64,000 nt of DNA. Source: Plasmodium malariae. Lineage: Eukaryota; Apicomplexa; Aconoidasida; Haemosporida; Plasmodiidae. The stretch lies in assembly GCF_900090045.1 (NCBI RefSeq), contig NC_041781.1:1906001-1970000 (forward strand), written 5' to 3'. Position 1 is the first letter of the stretch, and every line of letters begins with the position of its first letter. Below the pieces are notes generated by a model. The model worked only from the letters and a program-made list of their open reading frames with translations, was not told where the DNA came from and made no database searches. The position numbers were made by a program, and so were the translations under genes. Below, in pieces: positions 38,092 through 50,138 of the stretch.

Positions 38092-40900
38092 AATTAATTG
38101 TAAGAAATATGTGTATTTCTATGAAGAAATTATTATTATTAAAAAAGAACAGAAACATACTTAGTTATATATTTATTTAGCGTACACATAAATGCTTATA
38201 TTTTAAAAGTTCACCTAATCATTCATGGTATTTTTGGTATATAACCTTAAAGAAAACGTATTATATATTTTTGTGGATATGAATACTTGAAATTTTTTCA
38301 ATTTTTATTTTTATGTATACTTGAAGAATAATTATATAATATTGCTTCATATATACATATGACAGTTAAAATAAAATTGAAGGAGTATATACGCTTGTAC
38401 GTTATAATATATATTTAATAAGACAAATAATATACTTACAATGAATTAACGCGTTAATTTATATTTAAACTATAAGAAATGGTACTTTGTATTTTTCCTT
38501 TTTTAACGGTCTAATATCATTTATTTTTGTTTTAGTTAAAAATATTATATTTTATTTTAATTTAAAAATATTTTTTTATCTGTTCTTTGTATTTAGTGAC
38601 TGAAGTTATAGTATTTTGTTTTCTATATATATATATATATATATATATTGTTCATTAAAATAAAGTATAAATATTATTTTTAATATATCAAAACTTATAT
38701 AATAAAACAGAAGAATATTTTAATACAAGGAGAAGTATCATCTAAAAATGAATATAATATATTATAATATAAATATATATGATTTATTATATAATCATTT
38801 TAATTAGTGTAACATAAATACAATTAAATTATGTAAAGTGTAGAAATCTATAAAAATATTATTAATTAAACATAATATATGAATAAAATATATATTTAAA
38901 GAAATAAATATTTTTTCGAGAATCAAGTGTAAATTATAAATATAAAATAAGTGGTATGTAATATTCTTTTTCATTAACGGATATATGTGAATGTTGCAGT
39001 AAATATATATTTAGAACATGAATTACTATATAAATTAATTAGAATAACGTGTTCTTATAGAAAAAAATATATAACTGAAAATTATGATAATATAAGACAC
39101 ATTTATATTATGTAATTTTATTAACATGTTATATTATTAAATATACACATTATTATAAGGATATATTAATATTTAAAGTCTAAGAGTATTGACAAAAAAA
39201 TTTAACATTATTATAATAAAAAAATAAAACTATTATGTATTACTTGAATATATAAGCTAATTTTCTATCGCATTAGTAAAAATATTTTTATTATATTTTA
39301 GAAAAAATTAATGAAGAAAAAAATATGAAATACATTATATGGGTAAAAAGTGTACATTTTTTATTAAAGGAACAATACATTAATTTAAATGTTATATTTA
39401 TAACAATTGAGTAACACAAAAAATATTGAATATTCATTTGAATTAGAAGTATATCGCAAGATCAATATATATATTCTTAATACACAGCATGGTAATTTAC
39501 AGTAGAGAAAATTGAATATATTATGAAGAATAAATTACTTGTACATCATAATTTATTTTTATAAAGTAATTCATACAAATATATATATACCTAAGAAAGA
39601 AAAAAGGGCAGAACTATGTTCAGAATCAGTGAACTTTTATAATACTTATAAATTCTTCATATAAGTAAATACATAGTACTATTTTATTATATATATAATG
39701 CATTTTTTTAATACTTATATATATGTATTATTATGAATTCTTAAAAAGAATTAATGTGTATTTTACATGGGAATATTTACTTTGAGAAAACAATGGAAAT
39801 GATCAAATTATCATAAGAACAACAGGTAACTACGTAAATGCCTCCGTGAATGTTACAAAAAAACTATAAATATCTTAAAACATAAAGATATAATTATGTT
39901 AATTTTTATAATTTTTTTTTTGTAATTTAAAAATAGTACTATGTATTTAATTGTTTTTTCTTTTATATATTTTGTTAATTACTTCTATAAAAGAGTAATA
40001 TTTTAGATGTAAAATAAAATATTGTAATGTTACTTAATTACCATAATATTTTATTCATATAATATGTTTATAATTATTAGTAGCTCTGTTATACTATGTT
40101 AAAATCTGAATAATTTAAGAACGTCATATATTTTCTCATAAAAATATTTTTAGCAGAATACTATTTATTTATGTTAGTCGTTTAATATACACTTGTACAT
40201 TAGGTAGCTCACATTATGTAAGAGTAAAAAAATATATAAGAATTAATATATTATTTTTAAAACTGTCAACAGAAAAATTACTAAATCATATATTTCAGTA
40301 AAATTTATCGTTATTCTTTCTTATATATGAGTGAATTATAACTTTTATATCATTCATGTTTTAAAATTTATTTTATTTGTAATAATATTAAATTGATGCA
40401 TCAGAAAGAAATATATTGTTATTTTAATCTTCGTTTTTTTTCTTTTTTTTATAATAATATTTTTTCTAAGCATATTTACAATTAAAAAAAAACAAATTTT
40501 TTTAGACTACTTAAAAAACATTTTACATAGAAATAAAAGCATAAAAAAACATTGTTATAAATTATATTTCTTAAAATTTATGATGGAAAAAAAAAGGATA
40601 TTTTTTATTTTCATAGAATATGTGTTTATTTTTATATTAAATGGTAAATTGTAAGTTATATTCTCTAAATAAATTATATGATATAACAGAATATATTTAT
40701 TTAAGTATCAACTATATAATATTATACTGTTTATGCATTACAACAGTTTGTAAAAAGTTTTTTTTTATTTTATTATTAATTATTACTATTATTATATTTA
40801 TAAATCAGAAAATATTTTTCAAAGATAATGAGCACATTTTTATAATTATAATGGAATACATTTAAAATTATTTAATGGAAAGCGTCATTGAAATTAATTA

Positions 40901-40944
40901 TTATTTTCTTAATATATAGAACAGTATAATATCTCTATTCTATA
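40901..40944 (+). promoter_or_regulatory. Conserved upstream box of a fam-l gene, first copy
   Basis: A 44-base stretch ending in TCTCTATTCTATA (40932-40944) recurs at 43873-43916 with only two differences by eye. The flanking DNA is far more diverged. The core lies 442 bases before the start codon at 41374. It may be a promoter or transcript-start element, by inference. Confidence 0.4.
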
Positions 40945-41006
40945 GGTTATATATGGTATATAAAATCAATATTTCTAAATATTAAGAAAATACTTACTTT
41001 TTTTTT

Positions 41007-41015
41007 GGGGGGGGG
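41007..41015 (+). repeat. Poly-G tract
   Basis: Nine consecutive G directly after nine T, in DNA that otherwise almost never has more than three or four G in a row. It lies about 360 bases before the start of the fam-l gene at 41374. Could be a replication-slippage site or a regulatory tract; no further evidence. Confidence 0.8.
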
Positions 41016-41373
41016 AATTTAATTAATAGAAGAATTTATTTAATTACTCTTGTGAATTAGATAATTAACTTTTACATTTTGAATATATATGAATAATTTT
41101 AAATTATATAATTTTTAACAAATTTAATTTTTTATAGATAATTTTAATGTTAAAATTTTAGAATACCTTTCTAGATGAATTTTCTTTTTCTTTTTTTTTT
41201 TATATTGTAAAAATGTATCATACTTATATACATTTTATTACGTTTCTGTAAAGAAATAACAAAAGAAATATAAAAAAAAATAAACTTAGTAACTTTCATT
41301 ATTGTTAGAGTATTTTATTAATGTATATTTTTTTGGTTTTATTTTATATATTACAGTATTAAGGAACTATAAC

Positions 41374-42348
41374 ATGGAACAAAAAATTAAGTTACTCTAT
41401 TTTATTAAAATTTTTACGTTTATCATTTTAACTTGGTTATGTCTTTTTTACAGTGATATTGTACGATTAATTTTTTTTATTATAACTTTATTACTCTTGT
41501 CTTTCTTGTTATTTTTTATTAATCATTTCTTTTAAAATGAGTTTATTTATTCTTTTATATAATATATAATTAATTTGTTTGTTTAGAATACATTTGACAA
41601 ATCTTTGTATGAGTGCAACAATTTGGATAGAATATTACATACAAGAAATTATCAATCACTAGCAAACTATGGAGAGGAATTGCGTTCCAATTTTGGAAGA
41701 TCAGAGAAAGGGATACCTTACTGTATTAAAAAATTGAATGAAAAAAGTTTTACAATTAATAATGAAAAAAGGAACAAAAAAAAAGGTGAACATTCATATA
41801 AAAATTTATTAATTAATAAAGGGAAGTTTAATACACCTATGAAATATAATAATAGGATATTTCATAGAACATGTTCCAATTTCGAAATTAAATTTTTTAA
41901 TGCACTTGATAAAATGTATTCTTTAAAAAAGATTAGAATGAATAATGATGAGTCTTACAGAAAATTAAAAAATAAAAAATATAGATTGCGACTTAGTTTC
42001 CTTTTATTAGTTTTTTTGTTGGTATTAATGATACCTGTACTAGATTTATCATTAACTTATTGGGGATCCAAAAATGGGTTATTGGGTGCAATAGGATTGT
42101 TATCAACGCGAGACCCTACATCTAATTCGTGTTTAATTGGTGGTGATATTAAAGTAAGTGGACTTATAGCAACATGGTTTAAATTAAATGACACAAATTT
42201 TGTTGCAATAGAAACGACATTGAGTATTCTTTTATATTGCGTGCCTTTCTTTATATTAGCTATAATACTTATATTAACGGTTGTTTATTACTATAAAAAT
42301 TCTATAAAAAATCAGAAAATAAAGTTTAAAGAAACGTTCTATGAATAA
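41374..42348 (+). CDS. fam-l-like exported protein with altered export motif (two exons)
   Basis: Exons 41374-41460 and 41587-42348 (donor GTACGA, acceptor GTTTAG, phase 0) predict 282 residues. Exon 1 starts MEQKIKLLYF and is hydrophobic with Trp at position 21. Residues 52-56 read QSLAN, so both the Arg and the usual Lys of the RxLxK motif are replaced, although the rest of the gene is intact. The central part has NFEIKFFNALDKMYSLKK. Membrane segments lie at about 165-185 and 241-264. The loop between them holds a Gly/Leu part and a single Cys, and the tail ends KFKETFYE. The donor lacks the immediate stop seen in the other copies: reading through the intron stays open for 25 codons past exon 1, to a stop at 41533-41535. 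It starts 2934 bases before the next gene, same strand. Role unknown. Confidence 0.86.
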
Positions 42349-44307
42349 CAAAAAATATTTCTGTTTTTGTAAAGCAGTCTTTAAAATGAAATAACATATA
42401 TAATATCATTAGTGATATATTTTGTAATTACACCAATAATTTTTTATATATTATAAATGGATTTCATATACCTTGCCTTATAAGTAACAGTAAGAAAACA
42501 TGTTATTTATTTTTTTTATGAACTCCAATATTCAATTTTTTTTCAATGTACATTTTAAATTATTGCTTCATCTGAATTAAATGTTAAAGCTTAATATATA
42601 TATTGTTTTGTAATTAAGTGGATTCTTAAAAAATATAAATGTTTGTTTGTTAAGATTAATTTATAATAGTATAATTAATATGTAATTTTATTGAAGTTAT
42701 GAGTTATGATATCATTTAAATATAAATAATTGTGCCTTTTATATTTTATACAATTTAGCTTAATAATTATGTGGTTATTTAATTTAATTAAGATACTTTT
42801 AGTATTAAATTGTATATATATAAATTAATATGTATTTGCTGAAAGTTATAATATATATTTTGTTGTACCGATATATATATATATATATATATTTTATTTC
42901 TTAATTGTTTCCAATGTGTTAAAATATTTTAATAGTAGAACAATAATATAAATTGTTATTTATAATGATTACAATAATTACTTGTGCACGTAATGTTTTC
43001 ATAATTATCAATTTGTGCTTTTAAAAGCATTAGGAACAGAAGAATATGTACAAAAGAAAATGTTTCTCGTTATATATATTTTTAATAAAATGTTTTTTAT
43101 TTATATATTGATTCTCAAAAATTATACAGTGCCTCTAAAATATATTTATAAAATTATATTATTATAAGAAAATACATAGAATATAATATATTAGTTAAAA
43201 AATTGTCAACAGGAAAAATAATAAATCATATATCTTAGTAATTTAAAATTTTATTCTTTCTTATTTGTCATATGAAAATTATAAACTAGATATTATTCTT
43301 ATGTGTAAATTTATTTCATTTCAAATATTTTTAAATAAGAATCTATGTATAAAATATTTTTTTTTGTACTAATTTTACCCATAATTTAATGTTTTTCATA
43401 TATTTTTTTATTTTTTATTTTATTAATATATATTTATGTAAATTTATTTAATTAAAAAAAAGAAGATATATGTTATGTATATAAACTTCAAAATATTTTA
43501 TTTAGAAATAACAAAAATTGAACTTAATTAAAAATTACAACCTTATAAAATAAGTTGCAAAAATAAATAAATTACTTGTTATTTACATTTAATATCTATA
43601 TTTCTGGATAGATTAGACACCGTGTTGTGTATTCGATAATTTAAATATACTATAAACCGAAATATAAGATTTTTGTTTAATTATCATTTAAATCATGTTT
43701 TATAGATTATATAAGATAATATTTTGTCGACCTACTGATTATTTATCTTTGTTATTATTATTATTATTATTCTATAATAATACAAATTTTTTAACAATAT
43801 TAATTAGTTTTTCCAAAAGAATATGTATATAAATTGGAATTATTAAGTGGATGACAATGCTGAAATTTGTAATTATTCTCTTAATATATAGAACAGAATA
43901 ATATCTCTATTCTATACAATATATGTTGTTAATAAAATCAATTTTTATATGTATAAAAAAATTATATTTTTTTTTAAATTGTATTAATATAAAATTATTT
44001 AATTATTCTACTATAATAAATTATTGGTTAAAACATTTTGAATATTTATGAATGAACTAAATTTATATTATTTAAATTAAACTTTTTATATGTAACATAA
44101 ATATTAATATTTTATAATTTACATTAAAGGTATTTTATTTTTTCTATATTGTAATATGCTTTAGAATTATATACATTTAATGTCTATTTCATGAAAATAT
44201 AATAGCAATTGGAAAAATAAACATAGTATCATTTATCATTGGATGTACATAATGTTTTAATTAATATTCTTTTTACTGAATACATTAGAATATTATGGCT
44301 GTATATC
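42349..44307. other. Intergenic region between two fam-l genes
   Basis: No gene seen. Contains the post-stop box (ATTTCTGTTTTTGTAAAGCAG), an (AT)n run near 42869-42889, a (TTA)n run near 43752-43772 and the second copy of the 44-base upstream box. ATTGTCAACAGGAAAAATAA (43200) matches the similar stretch at about 40264, 2.94 kb earlier. Confidence 0.5.
43873..43916 (+). promoter_or_regulatory. Conserved upstream box of a fam-l gene, second copy
   Basis: Near-identical to 40901-40944. The core TCTCTATTCTATA at 43904-43916 lies 404 bases before the start at 44308. The two copies are 2972 bases apart, close to the gene spacing. Confidence 0.4.
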
Positions 44308-45267
44308 ATGGAACAAAAAATTAGTTTATTATTTTTTATTAAATATGCTCTGTTTATTATTTCAACTTGGATGTACTATCTTCGAAGTGATTTGGTATGA
44401 TAATATTATTTGCTTATATTTGTATTATTCGTATATTTCGTGTTTTACTTTTTAAAATACACTTTTTTTAGTGAAATTATTTGTTCTTTTAAATAACAAA
44501 TATTTACATTATTTTTTTAGAGGACGTTTAAAAAAACTTTTTGTGAATTCTACAAACTTGATGGAAAATTAAGAACAAGAAGATATAGATTACTAGCAAA
44601 ATATAAGCAGAATAAAAATTCAAATACTGTAGAACTAATGGAGGGTATATCAAATAGTAAAGTGAACGTAATTAAGGATTTTTCTAATAATGAAAAAGGA
44701 TCCATAGAAAAAAAAAAACAATTAAATAAAAGTTCATTAAATAGTTCTGGAATCCATGATGAATCGCTAAAATATAAACCTTTTATATTTGAAACAAAAA
44801 ATTATTCCTATTTTGAAAAAAAAATATTTAAAGAACTTGATAATACAGAATTTCTTATAAGGAATAGGACAATGAGTAATAGAACATACAAAAAAATTAA
44901 GTTTGAAAAAAGAAGACTACGTTTTTCTTTAGGTTTATTATTGTTAATACTAGTTTTAGCGGTACCTTTAATAGATTTTTTCTTTTATTTTGCATGTGGA
45001 AAAGAGATATTGAGTGAATTGGGTCTTTTATCCATAGATAATATGGGTCTTAAATCTTATTTTCCTCGAGTAGGAGGGTGGTTAAAAAATGTATTAGGCC
45101 TAGAAAATACCATGTTCAGGGGAGTAATAAAAATTCGTTCTATTCTAGAATATTGCGTTCCTATACTTATAATATTTGTAGTAATAATATTATGTATTGT
45201 TTATTACTATAAAAAAGTTATGAAATATGAAAAACTTAAGTTCAGGAAAAAATTAAAAGAATATTAA
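44308..45267 (+). CDS. fam-l-like exported protein (two exons)
   Basis: Exons 44308-44394 and 44521-45267 (donor GTATGA, acceptor TTTTTAG, phase 0) predict 277 residues. An ATG at 44638 inside exon 2 opens the longest single ORF, but 39 further exon 2 codons upstream of it are open and contain the conserved RLLAK (residues 52-56) followed by YKQN, so the spliced start at 44308 is preferred. The central part has FETKNYSYFEKKIFKELD and NRTMSNRTYKKIKF, the block I associate with fam-l. Membrane segments lie at about 164-186 and 236-259, with a loop holding one Cys and a Trp-Leu stretch. The tail is basic, ending FRKKLKEY. Predicted to be secreted and possibly exported to the host cell; molecular role unknown. 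No break seen. Confidence 0.88.
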
Positions 45268-48200
45268 TGAATATGTTTCTTTCTATAAAGAATTATTTAA
45301 TATAAAGTAATAAAATTAGTGTCTATAGTTATATGCATAATAAACATATCCATAATTGATTGTATTTCATAAATGAACAACCTACATATACCTAATCTAT
45401 TTAATATATATCAGTTAAATATATGTTCCTAACTTGTTTGTAAATTTTTATATTTTAATATTTTTTAATTCTTACTTTATATCACTGTTACAGAATTAAT
45501 ATATTCTATGTCTTAATGTATATATATATGTATATTTAATTAGATTCTTATGGGAAATAAACATATTTGCATATAAATCAACATATATTTAACATTTTTG
45601 GTATAATATTATTAAGATTTTATAATTTATAATAAATATGATAATTAAATATTTCTTTTTTTTATATTATTTTATCTTAAAATTATTATTTGTTAATTAA
45701 AATATGATCATTATTAGTTTTAAATTAAAAATAAATATGTCACGTTTAGTACATGAGACAAAATGAAAGTACTATTTTGCTTTTGTATATATATATATAT
45801 ATGTTTTCTTTTTATACATAAATCAAACTTAATATTTATTATACGAAATATGTTTCATGAGAAATGTATTATAAAACATTTACGTAATCTAAAAATATGT
45901 TTAGCAGACCTTTAGTTTTTTATTGCACTTATAAAAGAGAAAGCATATATATATAATATGATATTATTTTTGTTACTTTGAGTTATTTTAAATAATTTAA
46001 CAACTATTTAACTTTATATCTTCTCAAATAAATATAGATTTAAAGCTATTCATTATTTTATTCGTATGCTTAATTATGGTATTAGTTCAATTTTCCTAAA
46101 TTTATGTAAATAAATATTATGTTAAAGGTTTATAAAATATACTATTTATAGTTTTTATGTTCAATATAACAGAAATATTAAATAAATAAATTAAAGTTAA
46201 AGATATATTAATAGACAATTTGTACAAAATATATTTTTTACTTTTTCATAACAGCATTTTACTAGAAACATATTATAAAAATCCATAAAAAGTTAACTCT
46301 CCGTAAGTGTTAATAAGAAAAAATATGTTTTACTACAATCTTATAGTAGTACTTATACATTTATTTATATATTTATATATTTGTTCTCCTTTTTATGGTG
46401 GTGGTAATATATTTATTAAGTAAACATTTCATATTATTTTGGGGATATATATAATTATATATTGTTTATATTGAACACAGTTAATTACTTAATATAATAC
46501 TCATTTTTTAAATAAATATAAAAAAAAAATTTTATTTTAATATGTTATTCATAAATATAAGATTATTTTTTAGAGTTTGTACTAAAGCTTTTCCTAAGAA
46601 ATGGTCCTTATTTATTAGTATAATTTGAATTTGAATCGTATTTGCATATTATTAATTCTGTGTATCTCTGTAATGTTCCAATAAATATAAGTAAGCTTGC
46701 TTACCTGTACTGTAACTGAAGCTATATAGTTGTTAATTTTATTTTAAGAAAATTACTTAAACATCATTAAAAAAATTCATTGATAAAAAAAATATAAACC
46801 ATTTTTATTTTTAATGTAATTAAATAGAGTAGTTATACAATCAGTATTATTCTGGTTTTAATACATTTACACAAGAATTACTTTATAGAATATTTATTTG
46901 TATTTTCTATTATATATATTATGAAAGTATATATTTAATTAAAAAATAAAAAAAATTAAATACATAAGTTTAAAGACTGTACACTTAGAAATAATAATAT
47001 GTATTGTACTTAATTAAAAAGTGTATGTTTCGAAATATATATTATAAAAATGAGACGTCTTTCTTTAATTAATTATGAAATAAATATTTATTCATAAATT
47101 GAGTAGTATTTTTTTATCATAAACATCAAATGTCATATAATATATCCCATAAGTATAATTTTTACTTTTTTAATTATTAAGGGAGTAGAAGCACTTATGG
47201 TTATATTTTTGTTCTTTTTTAGTAATGTTTTTTTAATTATAATAAAATATAACTTTTATTTTAATAAATATGAGAAATATTCATTCCACTGTATTATTAT
47301 TAAAAATTTTATTTATATAGCATAGTGCACAGGCTTTATTATATTATAAGCATTATTTACTAATATTTGCTTCCTATTATGGTATAATAATTCATTTTTT
47401 ATTCTGACAGCAATAATACATAGTGGTACACTAGTATCAACTTTAATACAATACACTTTAATGAACTACTGAAACTAATACAATAAGGATATTAAGTAAA
47501 TTATATACTTAAGGAAAATTTATATGCTCATATGGACAAAAGATAGTTATTTTATAACACAATGGTTATATGTAAATTCTTATGAAACTACTTTTTATAG
47601 AAATAAGTAAAAATATATAAAGATAATTTTCTTTGTAAATTAAAAATTACGTAACTACAAGAAAGTAATGAATACTAACGTATATGTTTATTATAAAAGA
47701 ATTTAAGTAAAATTTTTAACAATGAAAATAAAAATATTTGAAATTGGGATAAAAATTAACTTTGAAAAATAATTTAAATTAATTCAAAAATATGTCAGAA
47801 TACAATATTTTGATGATATAGTTAGCAAAATAACAGTGAAATAAAAACAAAGGTAACTGATAATATAATAGGACTAAAAAATCATTCAAATAATTAAATA
47901 TATTAATTTGTTGTATGTTTCAAGAATAGAAATGCGAAAATTAATTTAAACCTTATATAATAATATATAAAAAATGAAACAACGAGTCCGCCGGAGTTTG
48001 GAGGATTTCAAAATATTGAACATAGTTGAAAAAAAATTTTTTAGTATTAAACTTATTTAATTCATGATATAATTCTATTTATTATAAATTACATAAATGT
48101 ATGTAATAAAAAAAGTAAATAAAAAAAGGATAATTACTTTTTTTATTTTTATAATTATATAAATATCTTATTCAATCAATAGTGTTATTAAACTAATACA

Positions 48201-49107
48201 TCTATACAAGAATTAATTTATACCTTACTTATTTTAATTGTATTCTTCTAAATATTTATGTTTAATTAAAAAAAAAAAAAAATTAGATCGATAAATTTAC
48301 AAAAATTTCATTTACAAAATATTATATGAATTGTAATACATTAAAAATTATATCATTCAAAATATATACTAAAGAAAGAAGAAATCATTCCATATATATT
48401 TCTAAAACATATATTTATTCATACGTTATACAGTATATCATATATATTATTTTAAAAAAATATTATATATTGAGAACAGTTGAAGTGCTATAAATAATAT
48501 AAAACAAAAACTTTGAGAAAATATTTTTTTCTATATTTATTATTACAATTATTATATTGTTATAATATTTTTTTTAGGAATATGGAATTTCTCCAAAATA
48601 TAAATTTTTTAAACTTAGTATTATTATTAACATACATTAGAAATAAGTAATACTTCATTTTTTATGTAAAAAAAAGTATTTTCTATATTCTGTACATTCT
48701 ATATATACTAAACATTTAAAAATACTAAGAAGTCGCGTATATATATATATATGTATTCATATTTTTTTGTTAGAAGAGTGTTAATAAAAATTTAATTTCT
48801 TTAAAATATTAAACAGATAATTTATAAAATTTGAAAAATAATTTAATGAAATCAACTTATATTATTCTAATTATAGTTAGTTTTTTAAGAGTAAAATTAA
48901 AATTAAAATTTTATACCGCATAATTAAATATATATTATTTTTATGTGTTGTAATATAAATTATATACATATATATTTAATTCTGATAAAAAAATAATAAA
49001 AAAAAACAATTGAATATTTACATATTTTAATCCTAATTATCAACAGAATATTACACATAGTTAATTTGCTGCTTACTGAATGTATTACTGTATAAAACAT
49101 TTATATT
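45268..49107. other. Gene-poor intergenic region
   Basis: About 3.8 kb with no supported gene. The post-stop box ATATGTTTCTTTCTATAAAG starts within 5 bases of the upstream stop. A compact GC-rich patch at 47979-48006 stands out. A TCTATATTCTGTA element near 48682-48694 lies 426 bases before the next start. (AT)n runs near 45787-45801 and 48737-48752. Confidence 0.45.
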
Positions 49108-50138
49108 ATGGAACAAAAAATGAAGCATTTGTTTTTTTTTAAAATTTATACATTTATGCTTTTAACTTGGTTATATCATTTTTACGATAATATGGTATAA
49201 TTTTATTATTTAAGTATATTTATATTATTCACAATTATTTTTTATTTTATTTTTTATTAATACTGTTTTTTAGAATGAAATTATTTATTTGTTTAAATGA
49301 TAATTATTTACTTCTTTATTTTTAGTATACGTCTAACAAATATATATATGGAAATTACATGCTTGGTAAACAAATAGGCACAAGAACTTATAGATTCCTG
49401 GCAAAATGTAAAGATTATCATTATTCAACTATTATAGAATTAAAAGAAGGGATGTCGAGCCATACAGTATCTGAGAAAAAAGATATATCTAATAATAGAA
49501 AAGGGATCCCGGGAAAGAAGAAACTATCAAATGGAAATTCATCAAAAAATGCAAGAGAATCAGAACAACCAATGAAAAATAAATATGGCTCATTTGAAAT
49601 CAAAAATTTATCTCATATGGAAAAAAAAATATTAAAAGAGCTTGATTATCTAAATTTTCTTAAAAATAACAGGACGACTAGGGATAAAATTTACAAAAGC
49701 TTTGTACGTAAAAAATATGGATTACGACTTTGTTTACCTTTATTAATGTTACTATTATTAATAATAGGATTAATAGTAGAATTATCACTTGGATTTACAG
49801 GTAAAAGTGGTTTATTAATCCACTTAGGTTTGAAAAAGTCTGATTTAGAGAGTTTGGTCACTAGCAAGGAATCAGGGTCCAGTTCAGTATGGATGACAGT
49901 TTTAAAATGGTTATTGGGATCAAGTTCGTCTGATAATTCTAGTACATGTTATTTTTGCAATGAAACATTAAAAACTCTCTCTGATATGTGCGCATTAAGG
50001 CAATTCTTTTCTATTTTAATATATTTAATACCTTTCTTTTTATTAGCTATCACATTAATATCAGCGCTTGTTTATTATTTTAAAAATGTTAAAAAATATA
50101 AAAAATTTAAATTCAGGAAAAGGAAAAATAAAGAGTAA
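49108..50138 (+). CDS. fam-l-like exported protein, longest copy (two exons)
   Basis: Exons 49108-49194 and 49326-50138 (donor GTATAA, acceptor TTTTTAG, phase 0) predict 299 residues. Exon 1 starts MEQKMKH and is hydrophobic. Residues 52-56 read RFLAK. The central part includes SFEIKNLSHMEKKILKELDY and KNNRTTRDKIYKSF, the fam-l block, then the first membrane segment (about 165-185). The loop before the second membrane segment (about 256-280) is the longest here, about 70 residues: Ser-rich, with three cysteines (CYFC then MC) and two Trp. The tail is strongly basic, ending FRKRKNKE. The loop cysteines could form disulfides if the loop faces an oxidising compartment; this is inference. The 3' flank is a diverged copy of that after the fam-m-like gene at 1931. 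Function unknown. Confidence 0.87.

Larger units (their letters stand above)
38092..41373. other. Intergenic region
   Basis: Mostly featureless AT-rich DNA. The part from about 40.26 kb resembles about 43.20 kb onward, the upstream flank of the next gene pair member. It holds an unusual G9 tract at 41007-41015 and (AT)n near 38624-38648. A short Met-start frame at 40583-40654 resembles a decayed exon 1 but nothing convincing follows it. Confidence 0.45.

Noticed and set aside
41302..41535. Open frame reading through exon 1 into the intron
   Set aside because: Exon 1 with a GT donor and a clear acceptor at 41585-41586 explains it; the extension is intron sequence that lacks the usual early stop.
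44638..45267. Single-exon gene starting at the ATG at 44638
   Set aside because: The frame is open for 39 more codons to a good acceptor at 44520, and those codons hold the conserved RLLAK block; the spliced start at 44308 fits the family.
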